From CAZUDI01 sp964618975 (GTDB lineage: Bacteria; Desulfobacterota; Desulfomonilia; UBA1062): 24,616 nt of DNA. A program made the translations under genes and the position numbers. Below, one piece after another: positions 14,318-23,081 of this stretch. Below the pieces are notes generated by a model. It was not told where the DNA came from, made no database searches, and saw nothing but the letters and a program-made list of their open reading frames with translations. The stretch covers positions 1-24,616 of the forward strand of contig CAZUDI010000056.1 of the NCBI GenBank assembly GCA_964618975.1, read 5' to 3'. How positions within the stretch are numbered: position 1 is the stretch's first letter; every line of letters starts with the position of its first letter.

Positions 14318-15730
14318 TCAGGGGATACCTTTCCTGTCAGCGGATGAGGCGGATTCACGCTTGACAAATTCATAGGCCAGACCCGCGAAGGCCGCGATCC
14401 ACAGCCAGTTGAAACGCAAGAGGTTGTGCCCGAAGAGCCCGCTGAAAAACAGCAGCAGGATCCCGTCGCGGCCGGCCAGGCTCAACTCGAAGAGGGTGCC
14501 CCTGACAGGGTCGTCCCTCGCATATGCCCAGCGGCGCACCCGCCTCAGGTTCACGAGGGTGACCGAAACCATGGCGGAAAAGGCCAGAACACCGAAGATG
14601 CCGGTCTCGCCGAGCGCCTGGCCGTAGAGGCTGTGGGCCTGCTGGGGTATCTCGTCGATATGCTTTTCGCGGTATGGGATGAAATTACCCGGACCGACGC
14701 CGCTGATCGGGAAGTTCTTGAACATGGCCATGCCGGCCCGGTAGCCCTGAAGGCGCCCCTGGGCCGCGGCGGCGGCGCTGGCCGGTCCGGACTCGGGGTT
14801 CCAGATGGTGCGCAGGCGATCCTTCTGCTCCAGGGGCAGCGCCACCCAGAGCAGCAGCAATACCAGCACCCCCAGGAGCAGATACCCGAACTTGCGGGGG
14901 ATGTCCCTCCCGCGCACCAGCCCCAGGAGCAGCAGCCAGAACGCCAGGCTCACCATGCCGCTGCGGCTGTTGGTCAGCATGATCGAGATGATACCCAGCA
15001 CGCCATAGAAGACCAGCAGGCGCGGGAACCACCGCTGCCAGAACGGGGGCCAGCTCGAGCTGAAGCCTTGCCTGCATCTCCACAGAAAGAGCACGAAGGG
15101 CAGCGAGAGCACGATCGAGCCGGCCAGGGCATTGGGTCCGCCATACAGGCCCTCAATCCCGATCAGCCGGTTGACCCCCATGGTATAACGGGTGGCCCCG
15201 TGCACGAAGTGCTCCCAGTTGGCCTTGGCCAGGTAGGCGGCCATGGTGACGATGTAGCAGGCCACCATGAACGTGAGCTCGTAGGGGCTGCGGATCACCA
15301 GCACCAGGACGAAGTAGAAGAGGACCAGGGTCGTATAGGTGTAAAAGGGCGGCCATGCCAGCACCGGATCCACCGCCAGCAGCCCCGCGAAACCGATCGA
15401 GGCCAGGAAGAGCGCCACAACCGCACCCTGCGGATTGAGCCGGAAGGCCTGTCGCTCGCCGGAGAAGGCCACCACGAGCAGCATGCCGATGAAATACAGG
15501 CGTTCGAAATGGATCGTTGCCATCCAGGGGAAAAGCATGTCCCAGGGCCGAATGATGAAGAGGGCCACGTAAAAGGCCGCCAGCCACAACGGCAGCGATC
15601 GGGGCCAGATCCCCCGCCGCAGCACCAGGGCGCTGTCTTGCGGGGCCTGCCCGCCCAGGGCCAGAAGGGCCCGCGCCGGGGAGGTTTCCCCGTCGGCGAA
15701 CGTCGGGGTGTGTTCCTTTATATCGGTCAT
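14318..15730 (-). CDS. Wzy/WaaL-type O-antigen polymerase or ligase, 470 aa
   Basis: A polytopic inner-membrane protein of the O-antigen ligase/polymerase superfamily. It would either polymerise lipid-linked repeat units or transfer glycan to an acceptor on the periplasmic side. About eleven hydrophobic segments are seen from residue ~30 to 455. The large periplasmic loop (about 300-385) carries GVGPGNF and QQAHSLYGQALGETGIFG, the H-x-x-Y/L...E-x-G pattern of Wzy_C proteins, and LTNSRSGM precedes it. The ATG at 15730 lies 6 bases after the Wzx stop, so the two are coupled. Position next to the flippase favours a polymerase; in exosortase systems related proteins are called O-glycosylation ligases, and sequence alone does not decide. 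Confidence 0.9.
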   Translation of the reverse strand: MTDIKEHTPTFADGETSPARALLALGGQAPQDSALVLRRGIWPRSLPLWLAAFYVALFIIRPWDMLFPWMATIHFERLYFIGMLLVVAFSGERQAFRLNPQGAVVALFLASIGFAGLLAVDPVLAWPPFYTYTTLVLFYFVLVLVIRSPYELTFMVACYIVTMAAYLAKANWEHFVHGATRYTMGVNRLIGIEGLYGGPNALAGSIVLSLPFVLFLWRCRQGFSSSWPPFWQRWFPRLLVFYGVLGIISIMLTNSRSGMVSLAFWLLLLGLVRGRDIPRKFGYLLLGVLVLLLLWVALPLEQKDRLRTIWNPESGPASAAAAAQGRLQGYRAGMAMFKNFPISGVGPGNFIPYREKHIDEIPQQAHSLYGQALGETGIFGVLAFSAMVSVTLVNLRRVRRWAYARDDPVRGTLFELSLAGRDGILLLFFSGLFGHNLLRFNWLWIAAFAGLAYEFVKRESASSADRKGIP

Positions 15731-15736
15731 AATCCG

Positions 15737-17278
15737 TCACATTGTCCCGTCGGCCTGCCGGTGGAGAACATACCCCCTTACGGCCCGCAGCAGGACCTCC
15801 AGCTCATCCCTGCGATAGAAACCCAGGGGCAACAGGACGACGGGGTACAACCCCGCCATCAGGGTTCGCACCAGGAAGGTCGCCCAGGGTGAGGAGAGGT
15901 TGATGAACTGGCAGCCCCCATACAGGGCAAAGGCTGCCGTAAACAGGAGCAGCATCCGCCCCAGCTCGAAAGGCAGGGGGTAGAGCCTCTGCGAAACCAC
16001 AAAAAAGAGGACCACGCGCACCACCCCCCCGGCGAGGTTGGAGGTCGCCGCCCCCAGGAGGCCGTTGATGGGTACGAAGACATAGTTCCATACCAGGATT
16101 ACCACCAGCGAGAAAAGGGTGATGCCGGTGGACCACAGGGTCCGCCGCGTATAGATGATGCCGGTGGAGAAATGGCGCTCCAGCCCCATGAAGACAAAGG
16201 TAAGCGTAATGAAGGGCACCACGGTGTAGGCCGCATGATAGGTCGCCTCGGCGACGATTGCGATGAGACTCTCGATCCCCGCGCAGATCCCCAGGGCGCC
16301 GTAGAGTGAGACAAAGGTGGCATAGGTGCAGATACGGGCCACCGTCCGCCTGACGCCGGTATCCCCCTTGAGCAGCAGCTCCATGCGGCGGGGCCCCCAG
16401 AACGAGTTGAAGGGGGCATTCACAAAGCGATCGATCACGATCCCGAACTTGTGCCCCAGCGAGTAGAGCCCCACCATGGTCAGGGCCGCCAGCGGATCGG
16501 CCGGACCCATCCAGCGCATAAAGAACCGGTTGGAGACGAAACCCAGCATCAGCGCGATGCGTGAAGGCACCAGGGGCACCCCGAACCGCAGGAGGTCCCT
16601 CAGGAGCGGCAGGGAAAGGTGCAGCCCCACCCGGCGCAGAATCCAGACCGTAAGGCTGAGGCCCGTCAGGGCCTGGACGATCAGATTGGAATAGAAGATG
16701 CCCCGGATACCGAGACGCTCGAAGACCACAAACCAGATGTTGAGGCTCAGGGCCACAATGAGCTGCAGGGTGGTGAGCAGGACGAAGGTTCTGGCCAGAT
16801 ACAGCATCCTGAGGTAGGTGAAGGCGATCTCCGAAAACATCCCGAACCAGACCGTCACGATCGCGATCTGCAGAAAGAACCGGTAGTGGGGATCCTCCAT
16901 CACCACCCGGGAGACCAGGCCCGCGAGCGCCAGGCTCGCCAGGATCACGGGCAGGGCGATCACGCCGAACCCGATGATGATGGTGGAGACCACCTCCCTG
17001 CGCCCGAGGGATTCGCTGCAGGCATAGTAGTAGCGCGACATGCTGTCGCCCACCCCCAGGGAGATGATCATGCTGACGATGCCGGCCAGGATCCCGATCA
17101 GCTCCATGGCCCCATAATTGCCGGGGTCGATGAAGCGCGTGTAGACCGGGATCATCAGGAAGCCCACCGCCTGGGTCAGGGCCCGGCCGAAGACATAGAT
17201 CAGGGAATTCTTCCCGACCGATAAGACTTCCCTCCCCAGGGAAGAGGTTCCCGGTTTATCGAAGGCCTTCCTGGTCAT
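15737..17278 (-). CDS. Wzx-type oligosaccharide flippase, 513 aa
   Basis: A MOP-superfamily flippase that would move undecaprenyl-linked glycan units from the cytoplasmic to the periplasmic face of the inner membrane. Family-like N-terminus: SLIYVFGRALTQAVGFLMIPVYTRF, then GAMELIGILAGI and SLGVGDSMSRYYY. About 12-14 hydrophobic segments are spread through the protein, with charged loops such as RRMELLLKGD. The length is normal for Wzx/PST proteins. The ATG at 17278 has GGGGCGAG upstream. The 114 bases to the GT4 stop (17279-17392) hold nothing recognisable. It directly precedes the polymerase/ligase gene, the usual pairing of a Wzx/Wzy pathway. Confidence 0.93.
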   Translation of the reverse strand: MTRKAFDKPGTSSLGREVLSVGKNSLIYVFGRALTQAVGFLMIPVYTRFIDPGNYGAMELIGILAGIVSMIISLGVGDSMSRYYYACSESLGRREVVSTIIIGFGVIALPVILASLALAGLVSRVVMEDPHYRFFLQIAIVTVWFGMFSEIAFTYLRMLYLARTFVLLTTLQLIVALSLNIWFVVFERLGIRGIFYSNLIVQALTGLSLTVWILRRVGLHLSLPLLRDLLRFGVPLVPSRIALMLGFVSNRFFMRWMGPADPLAALTMVGLYSLGHKFGIVIDRFVNAPFNSFWGPRRMELLLKGDTGVRRTVARICTYATFVSLYGALGICAGIESLIAIVAEATYHAAYTVVPFITLTFVFMGLERHFSTGIIYTRRTLWSTGITLFSLVVILVWNYVFVPINGLLGAATSNLAGGVVRVVLFFVVSQRLYPLPFELGRMLLLFTAAFALYGGCQFINLSSPWATFLVRTLMAGLYPVVLLPLGFYRRDELEVLLRAVRGYVLHRQADGTM

Positions 17279-17392
17279 TCTCGCCCCACTGCGGGCAGGC
17301 CTCTCCCCGCCGGATGCGTGTCGCCAGCCCTGAGTTGCCGGACTGACGTCCAGAGCGCCGACGGCCTGTCGATCACGGGAATCGGCCCCGCA

Positions 17393-18532
17393 TCAGGTCC
17401 TCCGCTCTCCGACGATTCCCTCATACAGCTCGATATAGCGCGCCACGATCGCGCCGGTCGACCAGTTTCGGGCTACCCGGTCCCGGGCACTCTTACCCAT
17501 CGCCTCTGCCCGCCCGGGGTCACGGCAGAGCGACACCACCGCCCCCGCGAGCGCCTGTGGGTCACCGGGTGTCACGAGCAGCCCGTCCAGCCCTTCCCGG
17601 ACAACCAGATCGGCATCCCCGACCCTGGTCGCCACGGCCGGTCTGCCGGAGGCCATATACTCCAGCAGCACATTGGAGAACCCCTCCGAGAGCGACGGCT
17701 GCACGGCGATATCCAGGGCGCTCATGACCGTGGAGACCTCCGTGGCGTTCCCCAGCATCAGCACATGGCCACTCAAACCCCAGGCATTGGCCAGGGCGTC
17801 GAGTGCAGCCCTCTGGGGACCGCTGCCGACCAAGACAAAGAAGGCCCGGGGTATCTCTTTCAGAATCAGCCTGGCCGAAGACAGAAAGACCTGCAGCCCC
17901 TTGACCGGGCGCATATTGGCGACCGCACCGATCACCGGCCCCGGGAACCGCCAGCCGAGACGCTCTCTGGCGGCCTCTCGCGAGAGGCCGCCAAACGCGC
18001 CCATCTCAACGGCATTCTGAATCACCGTGAGTTTCCGTTGGGGGATTCCCTCAAGTTCCCGGACCATGCCGGCCACCCGCTCGGCATTGGCCAGGACCCT
18101 GTCGGCCAGACGAGTGCTGGCACGCAGGGCCCTGAAGGCCCAGGGCTGCGCCTGTCTCCAGTAATACATGTTGCGGCGGGTGCTGATCACATACGGGCGC
18201 ACTCCGGCACAGCGGGCGCACCAGGGCCCATAGATGCCGGCATCCAGGCACTGGGTCTGCAGGATGTCGAAGGCGTTCTCCCATAAAAGACGCCCGAGCC
18301 GCCAGAGCAGCTTCCCCTGTCTGAGGGCAAGCGGTCCGTCAATGCCCAGGTGCACGGTAGGGGTCTTCAATTCAGCTCCGGCCAGGAGGGTGTTCTCGTA
18401 CAAGACGCCGATCACGGGCTCGAAGCGCGCCCGGGGAAGCTGCTCGGCAAGCAGGATCAGCTGCCGCTCGGTGCCGCCCATGAGATGCATCTGGTCGATC
18501 AGATACAGGATCCTGATCCTGCCGTCGCTCAC
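17393..18532 (-). CDS. GT4 family glycosyltransferase, 379 aa
   Basis: A retaining GT-B glycosyltransferase of the GT4 family, acting in the cytoplasm on the lipid-linked glycan. N-terminal domain: RIRILYLIDQMHLMGGTERQ, the usual start with the GGxE/GGTE acceptor loop. C-terminal domain: VIGAVANMRPVKGLQVFL (Arg-Pro-x-Lys-Gly donor loop), LVGSGP, and SLSEGFSNVLLEYMASGRPAVAT with the E-x7-E pair Glu283 and Glu291. A GTG at 18532 with AGGGGGG about 9 bases upstream is the favoured start; an ATG at 18550 would add six residues. Its stop is followed by a 114-base gap before Wzx. Confidence 0.93.
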   Translation of the reverse strand: MSDGRIRILYLIDQMHLMGGTERQLILLAEQLPRARFEPVIGVLYENTLLAGAELKTPTVHLGIDGPLALRQGKLLWRLGRLLWENAFDILQTQCLDAGIYGPWCARCAGVRPYVISTRRNMYYWRQAQPWAFRALRASTRLADRVLANAERVAGMVRELEGIPQRKLTVIQNAVEMGAFGGLSREAARERLGWRFPGPVIGAVANMRPVKGLQVFLSSARLILKEIPRAFFVLVGSGPQRAALDALANAWGLSGHVLMLGNATEVSTVMSALDIAVQPSLSEGFSNVLLEYMASGRPAVATRVGDADLVVREGLDGLLVTPGDPQALAGAVVSLCRDPGRAEAMGKSARDRVARNWSTGAIVARYIELYEGIVGERRT

Positions 18533-18588
18533 ACGTATTCCCCCCCTCATCCCCCCGGCGGGCTCGACAGACCCTCCCGAAAAAAGGC

Positions 18589-19299
18589 CTACTCCTCCAG
18601 CTGCTGCGTTTCGGCATCTACCGGCCCGCCCGCGTCTTCGCTTCCAGGGCCGAAATGCATGGCATACGCCCTGGCGGTGAGCTCGCGCAGATGCGCCATG
18701 TCGGCATTGACATAGTAGGGGTCCCTGTGCGGGATGCCCCGCAGAAAGGCCCCCTTGCCATTGCCGGTGGCCCGTACGAGATCACCGGGCCCAATCAGGC
18801 CACATTCGATGTCCTGCTTGTCGAAGACCTCGGACCCCCTGGCGATGTCACGATACTTGTGCAGCAGATCGGTGCAGTTGCAGTAGGGACGAGCGGGATT
18901 CCCGGCCGCGGCCTTGCCGGGGGCGATATCCCGGTTCACCACCGCGCCGGCGGCGATCATGGCATGCGGCCCGATGGTCACCCCCGGCAGGATGATGGCC
19001 CTCTCGCCGATAAAGGAGCCCTCCAGGATCCTGACCCGGGCAATGCGTGTGATTCCCAGTTCCCTGAAGGTTGTGGCGTCATGTGCCAGGATGCGCACAT
19101 CCTTGGATATGCGGCAATAATCCCCGATCTCGATCAGAAAGGGATAGTTCAGGTCGAAGGCCACGTCCTCCATGATATAGACGTTCCTGCCGATCTTCAG
19201 GCCCCGAGACATCAGCTTCTGCAGCCGCAGTCGGTCACGCGTGTAGTGCAGATAGGACCAGATCGCCCCCAGAGGATTGAACCAGCGATGTGCTACCAT
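18589..19299 (-). CDS. LbH acyltransferase with C-terminal extension, 236 aa
   Basis: A hexapeptide-repeat acyltransferase of the WbbJ/maltose-acetyltransferase type that probably O-acylates a sugar of the glycan. Visible are GLKIGRNVYIMEDVAF, IGDYCRISKDVRILAHDATT (catalytic His in AHD), ILEGSFIGERAIILPGVTIGP, IAAGAVV and GNPARPY. After the helix comes ~85 residues of extension that the shorter paralog at 859-1416 lacks, ending in an acidic tail. The ATG at 19299 has GGAAGG with 8-base spacing; a GTG at 19317 is the alternative. It lies between the four-gene GNAT array and the GT4 gene. Confidence 0.88.
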   Translation of the reverse strand: MVAHRWFNPLGAIWSYLHYTRDRLRLQKLMSRGLKIGRNVYIMEDVAFDLNYPFLIEIGDYCRISKDVRILAHDATTFRELGITRIARVRILEGSFIGERAIILPGVTIGPHAMIAAGAVVNRDIAPGKAAAGNPARPYCNCTDLLHKYRDIARGSEVFDKQDIECGLIGPGDLVRATGNGKGAFLRGIPHRDPYYVNADMAHLRELTARAYAMHFGPGSEDAGGPVDAETQQLEE

Positions 19300-19395
19300 C
19301 CCGAGCCCCTTCCGCACTCACCTTCCGGGGAGTTTCGGCCCTGGCGGACAGTTCCCGCGCTCGACATCTCTATCACCATCTAACGCCCCTCGGTC

Positions 19396-19428
19396 CTTGA
19401 GCGTGTCAGGACACCTGACATGCTCAAG
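19396..19428. repeat. intercistronic hairpin, 15-bp arms
   Basis: CTTGAGCGTGTCAGG and CCTGACATGCTCAAG flank a three-base loop (ACA). One position is a mismatch that forms a G-U or A-C pair depending on the strand. There is no T-run afterwards on either strand, so it is not an ordinary terminator. Placed between the last GNAT paralog and the LbH gene, it could be an mRNA stability or processing element, or a protein-binding site. Confidence 0.6.
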
Positions 19429-19436
19429 CCCGATTC

Positions 19437-20513
19437 TCACGGTTTGTTCACGAGGCATAAGCAGGCCCCGATAAGGCGCCCCGGCAGGGACTTCCTGACC
19501 AGCACGTGATTCAATGAAACCTCGTAGTCCCCGGCCCACTGCCTCTTCCAGGAAGACTGCTTCCAGTCCATGATGAAGTCAACCTCTCGGATGCCTCCCA
19601 GACACAAATCCTCCAGGGCCCAGGCGTGCACCACCATCCCCGGAGAGAGATGGGCCCAGGAGGAGTCATAGCCGGTCATATAGAGAAAGACCCTCTCTTT
19701 CCGGAACAGATAGATCACAAACGCCAGGGGACACCCCTCGTGCACGGCCCAGACGACATCCGCCTGTCCGGATATGACCATCCCGGGCAGGATCTGCCTG
19801 AAGAAGGGCTCGTTGTTCCTCAGCACGGGGACCTCGCGGGTTCCCTGCCAGGTACAGGCCTCCACCCGGATCAGGCGTTCGAGAAGGTCCTGGTGACCGG
19901 GGAGTTCGGATTCCTTGAACACCTCTATCCCGGCCGCCTGACAGGCCGCCAGGTTGTGCCGGTGATGCTTGCGGAAGCGTTTGGAACGCCGGGCAAGATA
20001 GTCATCCCACCCGCCTTCGAAGCGGATGACGGGGGCCGGGCCCAGGAAGGATGTAATGGTCGTGGTGGCCTGCAGCAGGCCCTGCCCCTGAGTGAAGAGG
20101 ACACGCTGGGTGATGGAATCGGCCCGGATGCCCCAGAGGGAAAGCACATCCCACTCCGGGGCCCTCTCCATGAGGGCTCCGGCCACGAGGGCACAGACGG
20201 CGTCCGCATAAGCCGGCCGCATCAGGAGATGGACGAATTCACCCCCGGTGAGTTGCTTGATGCCCAGGGGATGCAGGACCCGCACGCCGAGGCGGGAGGT
20301 CAAAAAGAGGGGGGCGAGCCCGACCAGCCGCTCCCTGTCCCGCACGAGGATGACCCGGGGTTTTTCCCCGGAGTGCAGGTAGGTGCGGGCCCAGGTGCAT
20401 ATCCAGGAGTGGTCGGCAAAGGGGGTGGCATCGGGATCAGAGCTGTGCAGATCGTCCCACTCCGCCTTCAATTTCTGGAGATCCTCGATACGGGTTACAA
20501 CACTGACCTGCAT
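19437..20513 (-). CDS. CelD/BcsL-type GNAT acyltransferase, array copy 4, 358 aa
   Basis: Last of four tandem paralogs. The family (Acetyltransf_6-type, double GNAT fold like FemX) contains cellulose- and capsule-associated acyltransferases; the actual donor and acceptor are unknown. Conserved points: EWDDLHSSDPDATPF at the N-terminus, LVGLAPLFLTSRLGVRVLHPLG, LSLWGIRADS, the basic helix RRSKRFRKHHRHNL (about 175), SWICTWART, and the C-terminal VSLNHVLVRKSLPGRLIG. The frame stays open far upstream through the neighbouring gene, but alignment to the paralogs and GGGGAAGCG upstream fix the start at ATG 20513. The gap from copy 3 is 80 bases. Confidence 0.88.
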   Translation of the reverse strand: MQVSVVTRIEDLQKLKAEWDDLHSSDPDATPFADHSWICTWARTYLHSGEKPRVILVRDRERLVGLAPLFLTSRLGVRVLHPLGIKQLTGGEFVHLLMRPAYADAVCALVAGALMERAPEWDVLSLWGIRADSITQRVLFTQGQGLLQATTTITSFLGPAPVIRFEGGWDDYLARRSKRFRKHHRHNLAACQAAGIEVFKESELPGHQDLLERLIRVEACTWQGTREVPVLRNNEPFFRQILPGMVISGQADVVWAVHEGCPLAFVIYLFRKERVFLYMTGYDSSWAHLSPGMVVHAWALEDLCLGGIREVDFIMDWKQSSWKRQWAGDYEVSLNHVLVRKSLPGRLIGACLCLVNKP

Positions 20514-20593
20514 ACCGAGCGCTTCCCCTTCGGCGAACTCAGGGATACCCGCCGGGGGTCCGGAAGGAACACGGCCCGCCGCTGTATTGGCGC

Positions 20594-21673
20594 CTATCTT
20601 CTTGTCAGACACAGGAGTGACCCTACCACCTTTCCGGGGATTGTCTTGCGTACGAGGACATGTCGCAGGGAGAGCCGCATTGCGTTGGTCCAGCTGCTTT
20701 TCCACGTATTCGTGCCGATGTCGGTCATGTAGTCCACGACCTGCACGCCGCTGTCGAAAAGATCCTTGAGGGCGGCATAGTTCACTGCGTTCCCGACCGA
20801 AAGCCGGGCCGCGGACGCATCGTAGGCGGTGATATACATGAAGCCGCGCTCGCCCGCCTGCAGGTTCAGAGAGAATGCCAGGGGCCTGTCGGAGAGCAGG
20901 GCCCACTGGATCTCGGCCTGCCGCGCCGCGATGAGCCGGGGGAGCACCTGAGTGAAAAAGGGCCGATTGGACCCGATCAGGGGCTTTCCCCTGACACCCT
21001 GCCACGACCGGGCTTCCACGTCGGCGAGACGCTCGACGACCTCCCCCGGAAGCGTCCCCTCGGACTCGCGCACGAGGGTGATCCCGGTCTGCCGGCAGGA
21101 TGTCTGGTTGCGGTTGTAGTGGCTGCGGAATTTCTGCGAGCGGCCTTTGAGATACGCCTCCCAGGACCCGTTGCAGCGGATCACGGGCACCGGACCCACA
21201 ACGGAGGTAACAATCCTGGTCTCGCGCAGCAGACGCAGGCCGCGGGTGAAAAGGAGGTTTTCCAGGGGAGCATCTGACCTGACCCCATAGAGAGAGAGGG
21301 CCTCCCAGCGGCCGACGCCGTCGAAGAGGGCCTCCTGAATGGCGTTCATGACCGGCTCTTCCAGGCCCGCTTCGACCAGGAACCCCACACACTCCCCGTT
21401 GACCCCCTTGAGCCCCAGCAACTCTAGCACCCGCATCCCCCAGCGGGTCGTGCGATAGAGCGGGGCCACCCCTACCAGGGAGTCCCCCTTCCAAATCACC
21501 ACCACCCGCAGACTCTCACACCCTGCATAGGCGTCACACCAACTCCTTATCCAGGCATACGTATCATAGGGGCTCGCCCCGGGAGAGCGCTGCCACAGCT
21601 TCTCCCAGGGGGCCTCCAGGGGTTCCAGCCCCTCAGGCGAAGTAATGACCTGGGTTACCAGCTTATCCTGCAC
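20594..21673 (-). CDS. CelD/BcsL-type GNAT acyltransferase, array copy 3, 359 aa
   Basis: Third tandem paralog. It shares SPYDTYAWIRSWCDAY, LVGVAPLYRTTRWGMRVLELLG, LSLYGVRSDA, the basic stretch RSQKFRSHYNRNQTSC, ARSWQGVRGKPLIGSNRPFF (the segment before the second GNAT half) and the closing LSLRHVLVRKTIPGKVVG. The start is a GTG at 21673 with GGGAGGT eight bases upstream. It is the most divergent of the four at the N-terminus, where MQDKLVTQVITSPEG replaces the MDVE-like opening. The 250 bases upstream to copy 2 (21674-21923) hold no gene I can support. No transmembrane segment or signal peptide is seen, so it acts in the cytoplasm. Confidence 0.88.
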   Translation of the reverse strand: MQDKLVTQVITSPEGLEPLEAPWEKLWQRSPGASPYDTYAWIRSWCDAYAGCESLRVVVIWKGDSLVGVAPLYRTTRWGMRVLELLGLKGVNGECVGFLVEAGLEEPVMNAIQEALFDGVGRWEALSLYGVRSDAPLENLLFTRGLRLLRETRIVTSVVGPVPVIRCNGSWEAYLKGRSQKFRSHYNRNQTSCRQTGITLVRESEGTLPGEVVERLADVEARSWQGVRGKPLIGSNRPFFTQVLPRLIAARQAEIQWALLSDRPLAFSLNLQAGERGFMYITAYDASAARLSVGNAVNYAALKDLFDSGVQVVDYMTDIGTNTWKSSWTNAMRLSLRHVLVRKTIPGKVVGSLLCLTRR

Positions 21674-21923
21674 CGGAGCACCTCCCTCAGCGCAATCTCA
21701 GCACAACCAGGCCGCTGTGGGCAGTCAGGGGGGATGAGGACTGCGGATACGGCGGCCTTCTTGTGGGCAAAAAACCGCAACGATGAAGCCCGGGACCCAC
21801 CCACCCTGCGTCCACTCAAGGCCTTGCGATTCACGGCAGTCATGGCCCTTTCGAGGACCGAGGTCCGCAGCCCGGGCGCCGGCCGGCCGGATACCGTCAT
21901 GTGTCCGGGCCTGCCCTTTAGCT

Positions 21924-22997
21924 TTAAGGAAATGATTTGAGACATAAGCCGACCCCCACCAGTCTCCCCGTGAGGCCCTTGCGGATGAGCACATGCCTCA
22001 GGGCAATCTCGTATTCCCTGGTCAGTCGTTCCTTGTATCCGATCCACCGCGAGATTCCCAGATCCAGCATCTGCATGCCGGCCTCGCATAGCTGCCGGAT
22101 GAGCTGGTCCGTGACCAGGGACCCCACTGAGAGCTCGCTGTAGGCCGGATCGAAACCGGTCACGTAGCTGTAGGCCCGTCTTCCATTCAGGAGGTAGAGG
22201 TAGAAGGCCAGGGGCTGCCCCTCCTTGACGGCCCAGATCACATCCGCCCGGCCTTCGGCCACCAGGCCGGGAAGCAGACCCCCGAAGAAGGCCCGGTTGG
22301 AGGAAATGGTCGGTCGGCCCCGGACGGCCTGCCAGGAGCGCTTCTCCACACCGACCAGCCGCTGGAGCAGGCTGTCGCCGTCACCCAGCCCGGACTCAGA
22401 GACCAGGGAGACCCCCTGCTGGGAGCATGCGGCATGCCGACGCCGGCTGTTGGTACGGAATTTCTTGGAACGGGTGGCAAGGAATTCTTCCCAGCTCCCG
22501 GCCAACCGTACCACCGGCACCAGGCCCAGCAGGGCCGTGATGGTAGTGGTCTCCTCGAGCAAGCGCTGTCCGGCGGAAAACAGCAGCCGCTGGGTTGCGG
22601 ACTGATACCTGGTCCCATAGAGGAAGAGGGCATCCCACCTACCTACCTCATCCAGGAGGGCGTCGAAGATGCGGGAGGCCACCGCCTCCTGCACCTCGGG
22701 CGCCAGGAGCAGGTTGACCGACTCTCCCCCGAAGAGGTGCTTCTTTCCCAGCAGGTGCAGGACCTTCAGGGAGCAGGTTCGAGCAAGGTAGAAGGGGGCC
22801 ACCCCCACGAGCCGCCCCCTGTCTCTGACGGTCACGATCCGCAGTCGGGGATCGTCCCCCCCATAGCAGCGGATCCAGGACGTAATCCAGGCGGGGGAGG
22901 AGAAGGGGGTCGCATCCGCGGCATGGCGGTTGAGCTCATCCCACTCCGCCTCCAGCGGTGCAAGCTCGGATAGGCACTCGATAATCTCAACGTCCAT
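21924..22997 (-). CDS. CelD/BcsL-type GNAT acyltransferase, array copy 2, 357 aa
   Basis: Second tandem paralog. Seen: MDVEIIECLSELAPLEAEWD at the start, TPFSSPAWITSWIRCYGG, LVGVAPFYLARTCSLKVLHLLG, LFLYGTRYQS, the basic RSKKFRTNSRRRHAAC, SWQAVRGRPTISSNRAFF, LAFYLYLLNGRRAYSYVTGFD, and IALRHVLIRKGLTGRLVG at the end. The ATG at 22997 has GGAGGGGAG about 10 bases upstream. It shares its opening almost word for word with copy 1 (MDVE.I), so these two are probably the closest pair. The intergenic distance from copy 1 is 84 bases, consistent with one transcript. Confidence 0.9.
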   Translation of the reverse strand: MDVEIIECLSELAPLEAEWDELNRHAADATPFSSPAWITSWIRCYGGDDPRLRIVTVRDRGRLVGVAPFYLARTCSLKVLHLLGKKHLFGGESVNLLLAPEVQEAVASRIFDALLDEVGRWDALFLYGTRYQSATQRLLFSAGQRLLEETTTITALLGLVPVVRLAGSWEEFLATRSKKFRTNSRRRHAACSQQGVSLVSESGLGDGDSLLQRLVGVEKRSWQAVRGRPTISSNRAFFGGLLPGLVAEGRADVIWAVKEGQPLAFYLYLLNGRRAYSYVTGFDPAYSELSVGSLVTDQLIRQLCEAGMQMLDLGISRWIGYKERLTREYEIALRHVLIRKGLTGRLVGVGLCLKSFP

Positions 22998-23081
22998 AGG
23001 TCTTCACTCCCCTCCGGCGGCCGTGCCGCTCACACTCACCTTGCCCGCGCGGGGACATCTGCACGACGGCGGCGGCCCTCC

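Noticed and set aside
12643..15892. Long plus-strand open frames opposite the PaaK-like and polymerase genes
   Set aside because: Composition typical of antisense frames (Pro/Gly/His/Arg-rich), no recognisable domains, and clear family motifs on the minus strand.
20514..21494. N-terminal extension of GNAT copy 4, giving a 685-residue protein
   Set aside because: The extension reads the copy 3 gene in the wrong frame and the intergenic gap. The paralogs align from the ATG at 20513.
21674..21923. Extra small gene between GNAT copies 3 and 2
   Set aside because: A minus-strand frame is open, but it lacks a ribosome-binding site, has Arg/Ser/Gly-rich random composition, and shows no family resemblance.
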